Positions 1 through 6,646 are shown, counted from the stretch's first letter. The stretch: 10,113 nt of DNA from Oxalobacteraceae bacterium UBA4003 (GCA_002384815.1 DGBN01000010.1:1448-11560); one strand, 5' to 3'. Notes: generated by a model not told the origin, from the sequence alone. Translations and numbers: made by a program.

Positions 1-462
1 CGGATTGCCGAAGCCGGTCGCGCCTGCATCCATCCAAAATACCGCAGCGGTGCAGTCATCATGATGCTGTGGGCAGGAATCGCAGCCTTCATGCAAAAGG
101 AAAAGTGCGAATACCTGATCGGTTGCGCCAGCATCAGTCTGGCAGATGGCGGTCACAATGCTGCCGCGCTGTATCACGCGATCACCGAAACCAATCTGGC
201 ACCAGCCGAATATCGCGTCAAGCCGCATTTGCCATTTCCGATTACGGAACGTGAGGCCGGTCACAAACCGGAAATGCCGCCGCTGATCAGGGGTTATCTG
301 CGCAGTGGTGCGTGGGTATGCGGCGAACCGGCATGGGATCCTGACTTCCACAGCGCAGATTTGTTCATGATGCTGCCGCTGGCCAAACTCGATAGTCGTT
401 ACGCGCGTCACTATCTCAAAGACGGTGCAAAAGGCGAAGCGAAAGAGGATGCCACGGCATGA
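1..462 (+). CDS. OlsB-like GNAT-family N-acyltransferase (5'-truncated by window edge)
   Basis: Frame 1 is open from the first base and ends at TGA 460-462, so only the C-terminal 153 residues are visible and the start lies upstream. The visible part resembles the ornithine-lipid N-acyltransferase OlsB and related 'hemolysin-like' GNAT proteins. It has a GRACIHPKYR segment followed by a helix, then IGCASISL, then the C-terminal block PPLIRGYLRSGAW and the run SADLFMMLPLAKLDSRYARH, which is typical of the family's C-terminus. OlsB transfers a 3-hydroxyacyl chain from acyl-ACP to the alpha-amino group of ornithine, the first step to phosphorus-free ornithine lipids at the inner membrane. The substrate here is inferred. 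Related proteins acylate other amino acids or are uncharacterised, so I give no symbol. The stop codon overlaps the next start as ATGA, indicating translational coupling with the PlcP-like gene. Confidence 0.75.
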   Translation, partial: RIAEAGRACIHPKYRSGAVIMMLWAGIAAFMQKEKCEYLIGCASISLADGGHNAAALYHAITETNLAPAEYRVKPHLPFPITEREAGHKPEMPPLIRGYLRSGAWVCGEPAWDPDFHSADLFMMLPLAKLDSRYARHYLKDGAKGEAKEDATA

Positions 463-1331
463 AACCACGCGACCAGTTCCTGACGAATGATTTTATCGGT
501 GCGGACGCTGGCAATACACGTGAAAAATCGCGTGATCCGCATAAATTTCGTACGATCTGGATTTCAGACATACACCTGGGAACGACAGGTTGCCAGGCTC
601 AACGTCTGCTGGAATTTTTGCGCAAGACCGAATCGGATACCTTGTATCTGGTCGGTGACATCATCGACGGCTGGCAGCTCAAGCGTCGCTGGTACTGGGA
701 TCAGTCGCATAACAATGTTGTGCAAACGGTGTTGAAAAAAGCCAAGAAGGGCACCAAGGTTATCTTCGTGCCAGGCAATCACGACGAAGCGGTGCGTCAG
801 TTCATCGATCTTGATTTCGGCGGCATTCGCGTACGCGATGAGCTGATACATACGACGATGCAAGGCAAACGCATGCTGGTATTGCACGGTGACCGCTTCG
901 ATGGCGTGATCTCCTGTGCCAAATGGCTGGCCTACGTGGGCGACAATCTGTACACGATGATTCTCAAATGGAATCAGTGGCTCAACAGCTGGCGTGCCCG
1001 CGCCGGCCTGCCGTACTGGTCGCTGTCGCAGTATTTGAAATTGAAGGTGAAGAATGCGGTCAGCTACATTTCTTCGTTTGAAAATGCCTTGGCAGCAGAA
1101 GCCAAGCGACGCGGCCTGGATGGCGTGATTTGCGGCCATATCCACAAGCCGGAAATCCGTGAAATCGATGGCATCACATATTGCAACGACGGTGACTGGG
1201 TCGAGAGTTTATCGGCTCTGGTCGAAGATCATGCCGGCGAATTGCGTCTGGTCACATGGCAGGAAATTGTCATGCCGCAGCAACTGGCAAAACATCAAAA
1301 GGTAGAAGACCTATGCGTATCGCCATCATAA
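459..1331 (+). CDS. Metallophosphoesterase, PlcP-like (UDP-2,3-diacylglucosamine hydrolase superfamily)
   Basis: This 290-residue calcineurin-like phosphoesterase has the full set of metal-binding motifs: SDIHLG (D37, H39), GDIIDGW (D67), PGNHDE (N107-D109), LHGDRFD (H143) and CGHIHKPE (H227, H229). Automated pipelines usually name such proteins LpxH. However, the signatures DGWQLKRRWYWDQSHNNVVQ (70-89), GLPYWS (183-188), and ITYCNDGDWVES (239-250) match my memory of PlcP. PlcP is the phospholipase C of Sinorhizobium and marine bacteria that cuts phosphatidylcholine or phosphatidylethanolamine to diacylglycerol during phosphate starvation. Genuine LpxH normally has GNRD where this protein has GNHD. 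The first 30 or so residues precede the fold. The start at 459 is supported by AGAGGA (444-449) and by the ATGA overlap with the upstream stop. The 3' end overlaps the downstream glycosyltransferase start by 19 bases. The fold is certain; phospholipase C rather than LpxH activity is inferred, with good support from context. Confidence 0.82.
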   Translation: MKPRDQFLTNDFIGADAGNTREKSRDPHKFRTIWISDIHLGTTGCQAQRLLEFLRKTESDTLYLVGDIIDGWQLKRRWYWDQSHNNVVQTVLKKAKKGTKVIFVPGNHDEAVRQFIDLDFGGIRVRDELIHTTMQGKRMLVLHGDRFDGVISCAKWLAYVGDNLYTMILKWNQWLNSWRARAGLPYWSLSQYLKLKVKNAVSYISSFENALAAEAKRRGLDGVICGHIHKPEIREIDGITYCNDGDWVESLSALVEDHAGELRLVTWQEIVMPQQLAKHQKVEDLCVSPS

Positions 1332-2350
1332 CGGATGCCTGGGCACCGCAAGTCAACGGTGTGGTCAACACATTGAAGGCCACGTGCAGGCAGTTGCGTG
1401 CCAAGGGGCATGCGGTTCTGATGGTGACGCCGGAGAATATGCGCAGTTATTCCTGTCCTACCTATCCGGAAATTCGCCTGGCCTACAAGCCCTACGGCAA
1501 GGTCGCTGCCGCGCTGGACGATTTCGATGCGGATTGCATACACATTGCAACGGAAGGCCCCATGGGTTTGGCGGCACGGCGTTACTGCATCAAGCACGGG
1601 CTGGATTTCACGACCGCCTATCACACCCGTTTCCCGGAATATTTGCGGGCCCGTTTTCATCTGCCGTTGGCAGTCACGTATCGCTGGCTAAAATGGTTTC
1701 ATGGCCCGGCCAAGGCGGTGATGGTGCCGACGCCACGCATGCAGGATGCACTGGAGCAGAGCGGCTTCAGGAATGTGGTGCAATGGAGTCGCGGCGTGGA
1801 TACCCATTATTTCAAGCCGGGTCCGCGCGAGGAAGTGTCCTTGCAGCGTCCGCTTTATCTGTACGTGGGTCGTGTCGCAGTCGAGAAGAATATCGAAGCC
1901 TTCCTGCAGATGGATTTGCCGGGCGCCAAATGGGTGATAGGCGATGGCCCGATGCGCGACGAGCTGGAAAGGAACTATCCGGACGTGCGCTTTCTCGGCG
2001 CCAAGCCGCATGAAGCCCTGTCGGCGTATTACAACTGCGCCGATGTGTTCGTGTTCCCGAGTCGTACCGATACCTTCGGCCTGGTGTTGGTTGAAGCGAT
2101 GGCTTGTGGTGTGCCGGTGGCGGCCTATCCAGTCGAAGGGCCTATCGATGTGGTGGCGCATGGCAAATCCGGCATTCTCGATACGGATTTGACGCGTGCC
2201 TGTTTTGAAGCCTTGAAATTAAAGCGATCGGCGGTGAGGGAACATGCGCTGTGTTATTCGTGGGATGCGGCGACTCAGCAGTTCCTGCAACATCTGCATC
2301 CGATACGCAAAAACAATCGCCTGCCTGTGGCGCGATCCTCGCTGGCATAA
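1313..2350 (+). CDS. GT4-family glycosyltransferase, Agt-like (probable diacylglycerol glycosyltransferase)
   Basis: The protein has 345 residues from ATG 1313 and is a GT-B-fold retaining glycosyltransferase. The N-terminal domain opens with MRIAIITDAWAPQVNGVVNT (1-20). The C-terminal nucleotide-sugar domain shows YVGRVAVEKNIEAF (184-197), GDGPMRDELE (210-219) and FPSRTDTFGLVLVEAMACG (248-266). In the EX7E motif the first acid is Asp (D253) and the second is E261. I chose 1313 over the in-frame ATG at 1256 because AAAAGG (1297-1302) sits about ten bases upstream and the protein then begins exactly at the first beta strand. No signal peptide is visible, and the enzyme probably works at the cytoplasmic face of the inner membrane. 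In rhizobia and marine bacteria the gene after plcP is agt, whose product adds a sugar or glucuronic acid to the diacylglycerol released by PlcP. The same order here suggests the same role. The exact donor sugar cannot be read from the sequence. Confidence 0.8.
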   Translation: MRIAIITDAWAPQVNGVVNTLKATCRQLRAKGHAVLMVTPENMRSYSCPTYPEIRLAYKPYGKVAAALDDFDADCIHIATEGPMGLAARRYCIKHGLDFTTAYHTRFPEYLRARFHLPLAVTYRWLKWFHGPAKAVMVPTPRMQDALEQSGFRNVVQWSRGVDTHYFKPGPREEVSLQRPLYLYVGRVAVEKNIEAFLQMDLPGAKWVIGDGPMRDELERNYPDVRFLGAKPHEALSAYYNCADVFVFPSRTDTFGLVLVEAMACGVPVAAYPVEGPIDVVAHGKSGILDTDLTRACFEALKLKRSAVREHALCYSWDAATQQFLQHLHPIRKNNRLPVARSSLA

Positions 2351-2418
2351 AATCAGGCCGCTCTGGAATTGCAGCGCAGATGAAAATATTTCATCGTCTT
2401 GTGCAGGGAAATTTCCAC

Positions 2419-2450
2419 CAGGCCCGGGCACATTTCCGTGCCCGGGCCTG
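2419..2450. terminator. Stem-loop between convergent genes, probable bidirectional terminator
   Basis: The arms 2419-2431 (CAGGCCCGGGCAC) and 2438-2450 form a perfect 13-bp GC-rich stem with a six-base ATTTCC loop. It lies in the 107-base gap between the stop of the + strand glycosyltransferase gene and the stop of the - strand asparaginase gene, where a shared terminator is expected. The T tract is weak on both sides: TCTGCAATT after the stem on the + strand, and GGAAATTTCC within 15 bases on the - strand. Termination is therefore probable but not textbook. Confidence 0.75.
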
Positions 2451-2457
2451 TCTGCAA

Positions 2458-3507
2458 TTAGCGGCTGAATGCTGCCTGCAGATCGGCTTGGCTGCTTACG
2501 CCGTTTTGCAGTGACAGCATCAGCAGGATGCGTGCTTTGGCTGCCTTCAAATCATCTGCCATCACGGCGCCAGCTTCGAAAGAAGTCTTGCCGCCGCCTT
2601 CAAAGCCGTAGCTAGGCAGGACACGACCATTGTGTACGCGGGTGGTGACGACAACCGGTACTTTTTTGGAAACTGCATATTTCACGGCATCCAGCATGGC
2701 GACGTTCATATTGCCCATACCCAAAGCCTCGACCACGATACCTTTGACGCCACGATCGACCGCATTGCGCACGGCTACGCCGTTTGCACCGCCATACATG
2801 GCGAAAATTTCTACTTCAGGCATTTTGTCCGTACGAATCGGAATGTGCTGACGACGCACTGGTGCGGACGCGTAAATCACGCGGTCCGGGTAGACTTCGC
2901 CCAGAAAGCCGAAGTCTCCTGACTTGAATGTTTCGACGTTGGCAGTGTGCGTTTTGGTGACCGAGCGCGCCGCATTGATCTGGTTGTTCATGGCCAGCAA
3001 TACGCCTTTGTCCCTGGATTGGGTATCGACTGCGATGCGTACCGCGTTCAGCAGATTGCGCGGACCGTCGAAGTCGGATACCGACGCATTGCGCTGGGCG
3101 CCGATCAGGATCACCGGCTTGCTGGATTTCACCGTCAAATCCAGCCAGTATGCAGTTTCTTCCAGCGTATCCGTACCGTGCGAGACGATTGCGCCGGCAA
3201 CTTCCTGGCGATCCAGTGCGGTTTGTACTGCCTTGGTCAATGCGACCCAGCGTGTCGGGTCCATATAATCCGATGGCACATTGGAGAGATTGTTGACTTC
3301 GATGCTCGCGTATTTCGCCACATCCGGCACGGTGGCCAGCAGATCATCGCCGGAAATAGCAGGTACCGGCGCATTTTTCACCGGATCGATCTTCATCGCG
3401 ATCGTGCCGCCGGTTGCAATGAATTGCACAACCGGTTTGCTTTGTGCGAAGGCAGGCAAGGTTGCGGCTAACAACAGGCTGAGTACGGTATTTTTTAGTT
3501 TCGTCAT
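2458..3507 (-). CDS. ansB: Periplasmic type II L-asparaginase
   Basis: This 349-residue enzyme hydrolyses L-asparagine to aspartate and ammonia. An N-terminal signal peptide (charged MTKLK, then a hydrophobic stretch, then PAFA before Gln22) predicts export to the periplasm, as for type II enzymes. Catalytic motifs follow the family order: ATGGTIA with nucleophile T35, the substrate-binding serine in NVPSDYMD (S79), SHGTDTLEETAYWLDLT with T112-D113, and SVTKTHTA with K185. The flexible lid after TGGTIA reads KIDPVKNAPVPAISGDDL and has no tyrosine where the E. coli enzyme has Tyr25. Length agrees with the family. The start at 3507 is supported by AAAGG (3518-3522 on the minus strand) about ten bases upstream. 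The gene stands alone, convergent to the glycosyltransferase and 399 bases downstream of sixA on the same strand. Some relatives also use glutamine, and that cannot be excluded. Confidence 0.93.
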   Translation of the reverse strand: MTKLKNTVLSLLLAATLPAFAQSKPVVQFIATGGTIAMKIDPVKNAPVPAISGDDLLATVPDVAKYASIEVNNLSNVPSDYMDPTRWVALTKAVQTALDRQEVAGAIVSHGTDTLEETAYWLDLTVKSSKPVILIGAQRNASVSDFDGPRNLLNAVRIAVDTQSRDKGVLLAMNNQINAARSVTKTHTANVETFKSGDFGFLGEVYPDRVIYASAPVRRQHIPIRTDKMPEVEIFAMYGGANGVAVRNAVDRGVKGIVVEALGMGNMNVAMLDAVKYAVSKKVPVVVTTRVHNGRVLPSYGFEGGGKTSFEAGAVMADDLKAAKARILLMLSLQNGVSSQADLQAAFSR

Positions 3508-3521
3508 TGCTTGTCTACCTT

Positions 3522-3535
3522 TGATTTGGAAATCA
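3522..3535. promoter_or_regulatory. Short near-palindrome in the asparaginase leader
   Basis: TGATTT-GG-AAATCA forms six-base arms around a two-base centre. It touches the AAAGG ribosome binding site of the asparaginase gene. It could be an operator or chance; no regulator is recognised from it. Confidence 0.2.
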
Positions 3536-3782
3536 GATTAATCAACAATTCAATCTCGGGGTTTCACTCGTGGGATGCGAGCATCACGATATTACCGCCT
3601 TTTAAGGACAGGCTTGTTCTGCATATTTTTATGCCGAGATCGGCGCGATGGCACGGCGTCTGATTTTTTCCTGAATGGAGCATGGCGCCGATGAAAGCCG
3701 CCGTGCGAAATGCATAGACACACGGGAGTTGAGGCAGCCGATCCGGCAATTATTCAAGGGCGGCGCACTGCACTGATGTCAC

Positions 3783-3803
3783 TGATAAATGCTGTTGATA
3801 AAT
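3783..3803 (+). repeat. Two direct copies of TGATAAAT
   Basis: TGATAAAT occurs at 3783-3790 and 3796-3803, a 13-base period, within the intergenic gap. It may be a tandem protein-binding site or chance in AT-rich DNA. Confidence 0.3.
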
Positions 3804-3842
3804 CAGCGGGAAGGGGGGAATGGCCAGTATGCAAGACTGTCA

Positions 3843-3859
3843 TTCCCGTTGTGCGGGAA
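3843..3859. terminator. Short hairpin downstream of sixA, possible weak terminator or repeat remnant
   Basis: TTCCCG (3843-3848) and CGGGAA (3854-3859) form a perfect six-base stem with a five-base loop, about 48 bases beyond the sixA stop on the minus strand. No T run follows, so termination is doubtful. The ATTCCC...GGGAA core also recalls short dispersed repeats of many proteobacterial genomes, which cannot be judged from one window. Confidence 0.3.
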
Positions 3860-3906
3860 CTGCTGAAGCGGAGGTGGTCCGGCTATTCTTGAACAGGACG
3901 GGCTGA

Positions 3907-4365
3907 TTATTTGGCCAGCAAATCAGGTGCCATGACGGCGCGTACAAAATTGCCGGTACTTTCGTCCCGTTCCCGTTGGACTATCCACCAGACATTTCCC
4001 TTGCGGATCGTCCAGTCTTGTACGGTGCCGGTAACGAGCAGCGCGGCCAGCTGTCCCAGCGTCGGCTGATGGCCGACGATCAGTACCGGTTCGCGGCTGT
4101 CCGGCCAATGTGCTGCAGCCAGAATTTTTTCGGCACTCGCGCCGGGTGCCAGATCGTCAACAATCTTGAACTTGCGTCCCAATGCTTCTGCGCTCTGTAT
4201 TGTGCGAGTGGCAGGGCTGACCAGGATTTTGCAGCTATTGGGAAGATTGTGATCCAGCCACTCGGCCATTTTCCATGCCTGCTTGTGGCCTTTTGCCGTC
4301 AATGCGCGGCCTTCGTCGGGCTCACCCACTTCTGCTTCTGCATGTCGCCACAAGATCAGTTCCAT
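3907..4365 (-). CDS. sixA: SixA-type phosphohistidine phosphatase (histidine phosphatase superfamily)
   Basis: This 152-residue protein is a small branch-2-like histidine phosphatase. It opens with MELILWRHAEAE, the RHG-type motif with the nucleophilic His at position 8, and LTAKGHKQA follows. Later come SPATRTIQSAEAL and the second catalytic motif VGHQPTLGQ (VLIVGHQPTLG around residues 94-104). Size and motif order are those of SixA, a cytosolic enzyme that removes phosphate from phosphohistidine in signalling proteins. In E. coli the targets reported are ArcB and the nitrogen-PTS protein NPr. The start is supported by GGAG (4373-4376 on the minus strand) seven bases upstream; this ribosome binding site lies within the last codons of ppk. 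Only four bases separate the ppk stop from this start, so the two genes are almost surely cotranscribed and translationally linked. Confidence 0.88.
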   Translation of the reverse strand: MELILWRHAEAEVGEPDEGRALTAKGHKQAWKMAEWLDHNLPNSCKILVSPATRTIQSAEALGRKFKIVDDLAPGASAEKILAAAHWPDSREPVLIVGHQPTLGQLAALLVTGTVQDWTIRKGNVWWIVQRERDESTGNFVRAVMAPDLLAK

Positions 4366-4369
4366 GGTG

Positions 4370-6487
4370 TCACTCCACAGGGTTGCCTAGAATCTGCATT
4401 AAATATTGTTGTGCGCTGAAGGCGCTCGCCTTGCCACGCGGTTTACGTTTTTGATAGACGCCATTGGAATCCAGTTCCCAGGCATTCATATTATCTTTGA
4501 GGTAGGGATTCAAGCCTTCCGCGATCACACGTTTTTTCAAGGCAGGATCGAGAATCGGAAAAGCGACTTCAATCCGGCGGAACAGATTGCGATTCATCCA
4601 GTCCGCGCTGGACAGGTAAATGTCATGCGCCAGATCGTTGCGGAAATAATAGATGCGAGTGTGTTCGAGAAAACGTCCGACGATGGAACGTACGCGTATG
4701 TTTTCCGACAAGCCCGGCACGCCGGGCCGCAAGGCGCAGGCACCACGCACGATCAGATCTATCTTGACGCCATCTGCCGACGCCGCATACAAGGCGCGGA
4801 TTACCGATTCATCCAGTAGCGCATTCATCTTGGCGATAATGCGGCCGGGTCGCCCCGCTTTGGCTATCTTCGCTTCGTTGCGGATGGCACGGATGAATTC
4901 CTTTTGCAGGGCAAACGGCGCCAGCCACAGGTGGGTGAGCGTTTTCGGCTTGGTCAGGCTGGTCAGGTGAATGAATACTTCATTGACTTCAGTGGCGAGT
5001 GCCGGATTGGCCGTCAGCAGGCCGAAATCGCTATAAAACTTGGTGGTGCTCGGATGATAATTACCGGTGCCCAGATGTGCGTAATAACGCAAGGCGCCTT
5101 CTTCGCGGCGGATCACCAGCGCCAGTTTTGCATGCGTTTTCAGTCCTACCACGCCGTACACGACTTGCGCACCGGCGCGTTCCAGCCTGTCCGCCCAGTT
5201 GATATTGGCTTCTTCATCGAAACGCGCCATTAATTCGACGATCACCGTGACTTCCTTGCCGCGTTGCGCGGCGATGATCAGCGATTCCATCAAGTCGGAA
5301 TTCATGCCGGTGCGATAGATGGTTTGCTTGATCGCCACCACGTCGGGGTCTTGTGCGGCCGAGCGTATGAATTCCAGCACCGGCTGGAAGGACTGGAACG
5401 GATGGTGTAACAGCACATCGTGTTTGCCAATGGCACCGAACAGATCGACATTCGCCAGCTTGGGCGGATACGTGGGCGAATAGGGTGGAAAGCGCAGTTC
5501 CGGCTTGTTGACGTGCTCGATCAACTCCGACAGGCGCACCATGTTGACGGGGCCATCCACCGCATACAGCCGGTTCTTGTCGATGGAAAACTGTTCCAGC
5601 AAAAATTGCGAAAGATGCGGTGGACAGTTCTTGGCAACCTCAAGCCGTACGGCGACACCAAAATTACGGCTTTGCAATTCCCCTTGCAAGGCTTGCCGCA
5701 GATTCTTCACTTCTTCCTCATCTACCCACAAATCGCTGTTGCGCGTGACGCGGAATTGCGAATACGCCAGTACGTCGCGTCCGGTGAACAAGTCCTTGAT
5801 ATGGGCATGAATAATCGATGACAGCAGGCAGAATGAAACACCGTTCGTCGATAGTTCTGCCGGCAGCTGGATGACGCGCGGCAGTACGCGCGGTGCTTTC
5901 AAAATAGCAATAGCGGTACCGCGACCGAAGGCATCCTTGCCGGACAGTTCGACGATGAAATTCAGACTCTTGTTGACGACCTGCGGGAAAGGGTGTGCCG
6001 GATCCAGTCCTATCGGCGTCAGCAGCGGCCGCACTTCGCGGTCGAAATAGGATTTGACCCAGGCCCGCTGCGCTTCATTGCGATCCTGATCGCGCAATAG
6101 ATGGATGCCCTGTTGTGCCAGTTGCGGCAACACTTCTTCATTCAGTACGCGATACTGGCGCTCGACGATCTTGTGGCATTCCGCACCGGCGATGGCCAGT
6201 GCGGCAGACAGCGCAGGCGGTTCGATGACTTCGCCATCCAGATGATTATTGGCCAGCAGGCTGGCGATACGTACTTCAAACAGTTCATCCAGATTGTTGC
6301 TGACAATACATAAATATTTCAGACGTTCCAGCAAGGGTACGGCAGGATTTTCAGCTTGCGCCAGTACGCGACGGTTGAAAGCCAACTGGGATAATTCCCG
6401 GTTCAGATAAATTGCACTTTGCGGAAGAGTGGGGGCAGACGCGGTTTCTGCTACGGCTTTCTTATGCATTTTCTTGGCTTTGGTCAT
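4370..6487 (-). CDS. ppk: Polyphosphate kinase 1
   Basis: The 705-residue protein is full length for PPK1, which reversibly polymerises the gamma-phosphate of ATP into polyphosphate. The N-terminal domain carries YLNRELSQLAFNRRVL (27-42) and ERLKYLCIVSNNLDELFEVR (54-73). The catalytic C1 and C2 domains include IKQTIYRTG (386-394), the autophosphorylated histidine in VGLKTHAK (H452, equivalent to E. coli H435), the second histidine in RFLEHTRIYYF (H609, equivalent to H592), and HLGTGNYHP (471-479). All key residues are present. The first 25 residues are a Lys- and Ala-rich lead. GGGATC (6492-6497 on the minus strand) is a modest ribosome binding site for ATG 6487; Met7 is an alternative start. 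A PHO box sits upstream, and the gene diverges from pstS. Downstream is sixA, where many betaproteobacteria have ppx. Confidence 0.97.
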   Translation of the reverse strand: MTKAKKMHKKAVAETASAPTLPQSAIYLNRELSQLAFNRRVLAQAENPAVPLLERLKYLCIVSNNLDELFEVRIASLLANNHLDGEVIEPPALSAALAIAGAECHKIVERQYRVLNEEVLPQLAQQGIHLLRDQDRNEAQRAWVKSYFDREVRPLLTPIGLDPAHPFPQVVNKSLNFIVELSGKDAFGRGTAIAILKAPRVLPRVIQLPAELSTNGVSFCLLSSIIHAHIKDLFTGRDVLAYSQFRVTRNSDLWVDEEEVKNLRQALQGELQSRNFGVAVRLEVAKNCPPHLSQFLLEQFSIDKNRLYAVDGPVNMVRLSELIEHVNKPELRFPPYSPTYPPKLANVDLFGAIGKHDVLLHHPFQSFQPVLEFIRSAAQDPDVVAIKQTIYRTGMNSDLMESLIIAAQRGKEVTVIVELMARFDEEANINWADRLERAGAQVVYGVVGLKTHAKLALVIRREEGALRYYAHLGTGNYHPSTTKFYSDFGLLTANPALATEVNEVFIHLTSLTKPKTLTHLWLAPFALQKEFIRAIRNEAKIAKAGRPGRIIAKMNALLDESVIRALYAASADGVKIDLIVRGACALRPGVPGLSENIRVRSIVGRFLEHTRIYYFRNDLAHDIYLSSADWMNRNLFRRIEVAFPILDPALKKRVIAEGLNPYLKDNMNAWELDSNGVYQKRKPRGKASAFSAQQYLMQILGNPVE

Positions 6488-6501
6488 GACTGATCCCGCA
6501 G

Positions 6502-6507
6502 AGTGTA
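6502..6507 (-). promoter_or_regulatory. Candidate -10 element of ppk
   Basis: TACACT on the minus strand starts ten bases after the PHO box, the same spacing seen for the pstS candidate. It matches 4 of 6 bases of TATAAT. If used, transcription would begin near 6495, at or inside the ribosome binding site, so the call is tentative. Confidence 0.4.
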
Positions 6508-6517
6508 GTGACTCATT

Positions 6518-6535
6518 ATGACAACTTAATGACAG
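6518..6535 (-). promoter_or_regulatory. PHO box (PhoB site) upstream of ppk
   Basis: On the minus strand CTGTCAT (6529-6535), a four-base spacer TAAG, and TTGTCAT (6518-6524) match 13 of 14 repeat positions of the E. coli PHO box, which has two CTGTCAT repeats eleven bases apart. It lies 30 bases upstream of the ppk start and points toward it. Control by PhoB is inferred from the motif and from the target gene. Confidence 0.85.
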
Positions 6536-6575
6536 CCATTTTGTGCATAATCAAGTTTATGACATGATTTCTGGA

Positions 6576-6593
6576 AAGTCATAAAGCTGTCAT
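6576..6593 (+). promoter_or_regulatory. PHO box (PhoB site) upstream of pstS
   Basis: AAGTCAT (6576-6582), spacer AAAG, and CTGTCAT (6587-6593) match 12 of 14 repeat positions of the PHO box on the + strand, 53 bases before the pstS start. The position ahead of the classic PhoB target pstS makes the call strong. Confidence 0.88.
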
Positions 6594-6603
6594 AATTGTT
6601 CGC

Positions 6604-6609
6604 TAAAGT
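6604..6609 (+). promoter_or_regulatory. Candidate -10 element of pstS
   Basis: TAAAGT begins ten bases after the PHO box, as expected for a PhoB-activated promoter in which the box replaces the -35. It matches 4 of 6 consensus bases. The predicted leader is about 30 bases and leaves the TAAGGAG ribosome binding site (6635-6641) intact. Confidence 0.5.
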
Positions 6610-6646
6610 TCGCACTGTCTTATTTAGATAACCCTAAGGAGCAGAT

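Larger units (their letters stand above)
3508..3906. other. 399-bp intergenic region without a credible gene
   Basis: The stretch lies between the asparaginase start and the sixA stop, both on the minus strand, and must hold the asparaginase promoter. I find no convincing -35/-10 pair, although the AT-rich part around 3520-3560 is the natural place for it. Two open frames of about 60 codons (3564-3749 minus, 3710-3892 plus) lack ribosome binding sites and protein-like composition. The region does contain a direct repeat and a short hairpin, listed separately. Confidence 0.6.

Noticed and set aside
564..1145. 193-codon minus-strand frame opposite the PlcP-like gene
   Set aside because: It is fully inside a gene with all catalytic motifs on the other strand, and it has no protein-like features of its own.
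1256..1312. Upstream in-frame ATG at 1256 for the glycosyltransferase
   Set aside because: It would add 19 residues unlike the family's N-terminus, while ATG 1313 has a ribosome binding site and begins at the first beta strand.
1384..2013. 209-codon plus-strand frame inside the glycosyltransferase gene
   Set aside because: It is a second-frame shadow with biased Arg/Gly/Cys content and no ribosome binding site.
3842..3859. Possible copy of a dispersed repeat of the ATTCCC-GGGAAT type
   Set aside because: There is only one copy in the window, with seven rather than eight central bases and an imperfect end, so it cannot be called a repeat family member here.
3564..3892. Two short open frames (3564-3749 minus, 3710-3892 plus) in the intergenic gap
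   Set aside because: They overlap each other, lack ribosome binding sites, and have no recognisable motif, membrane segment or signal peptide.
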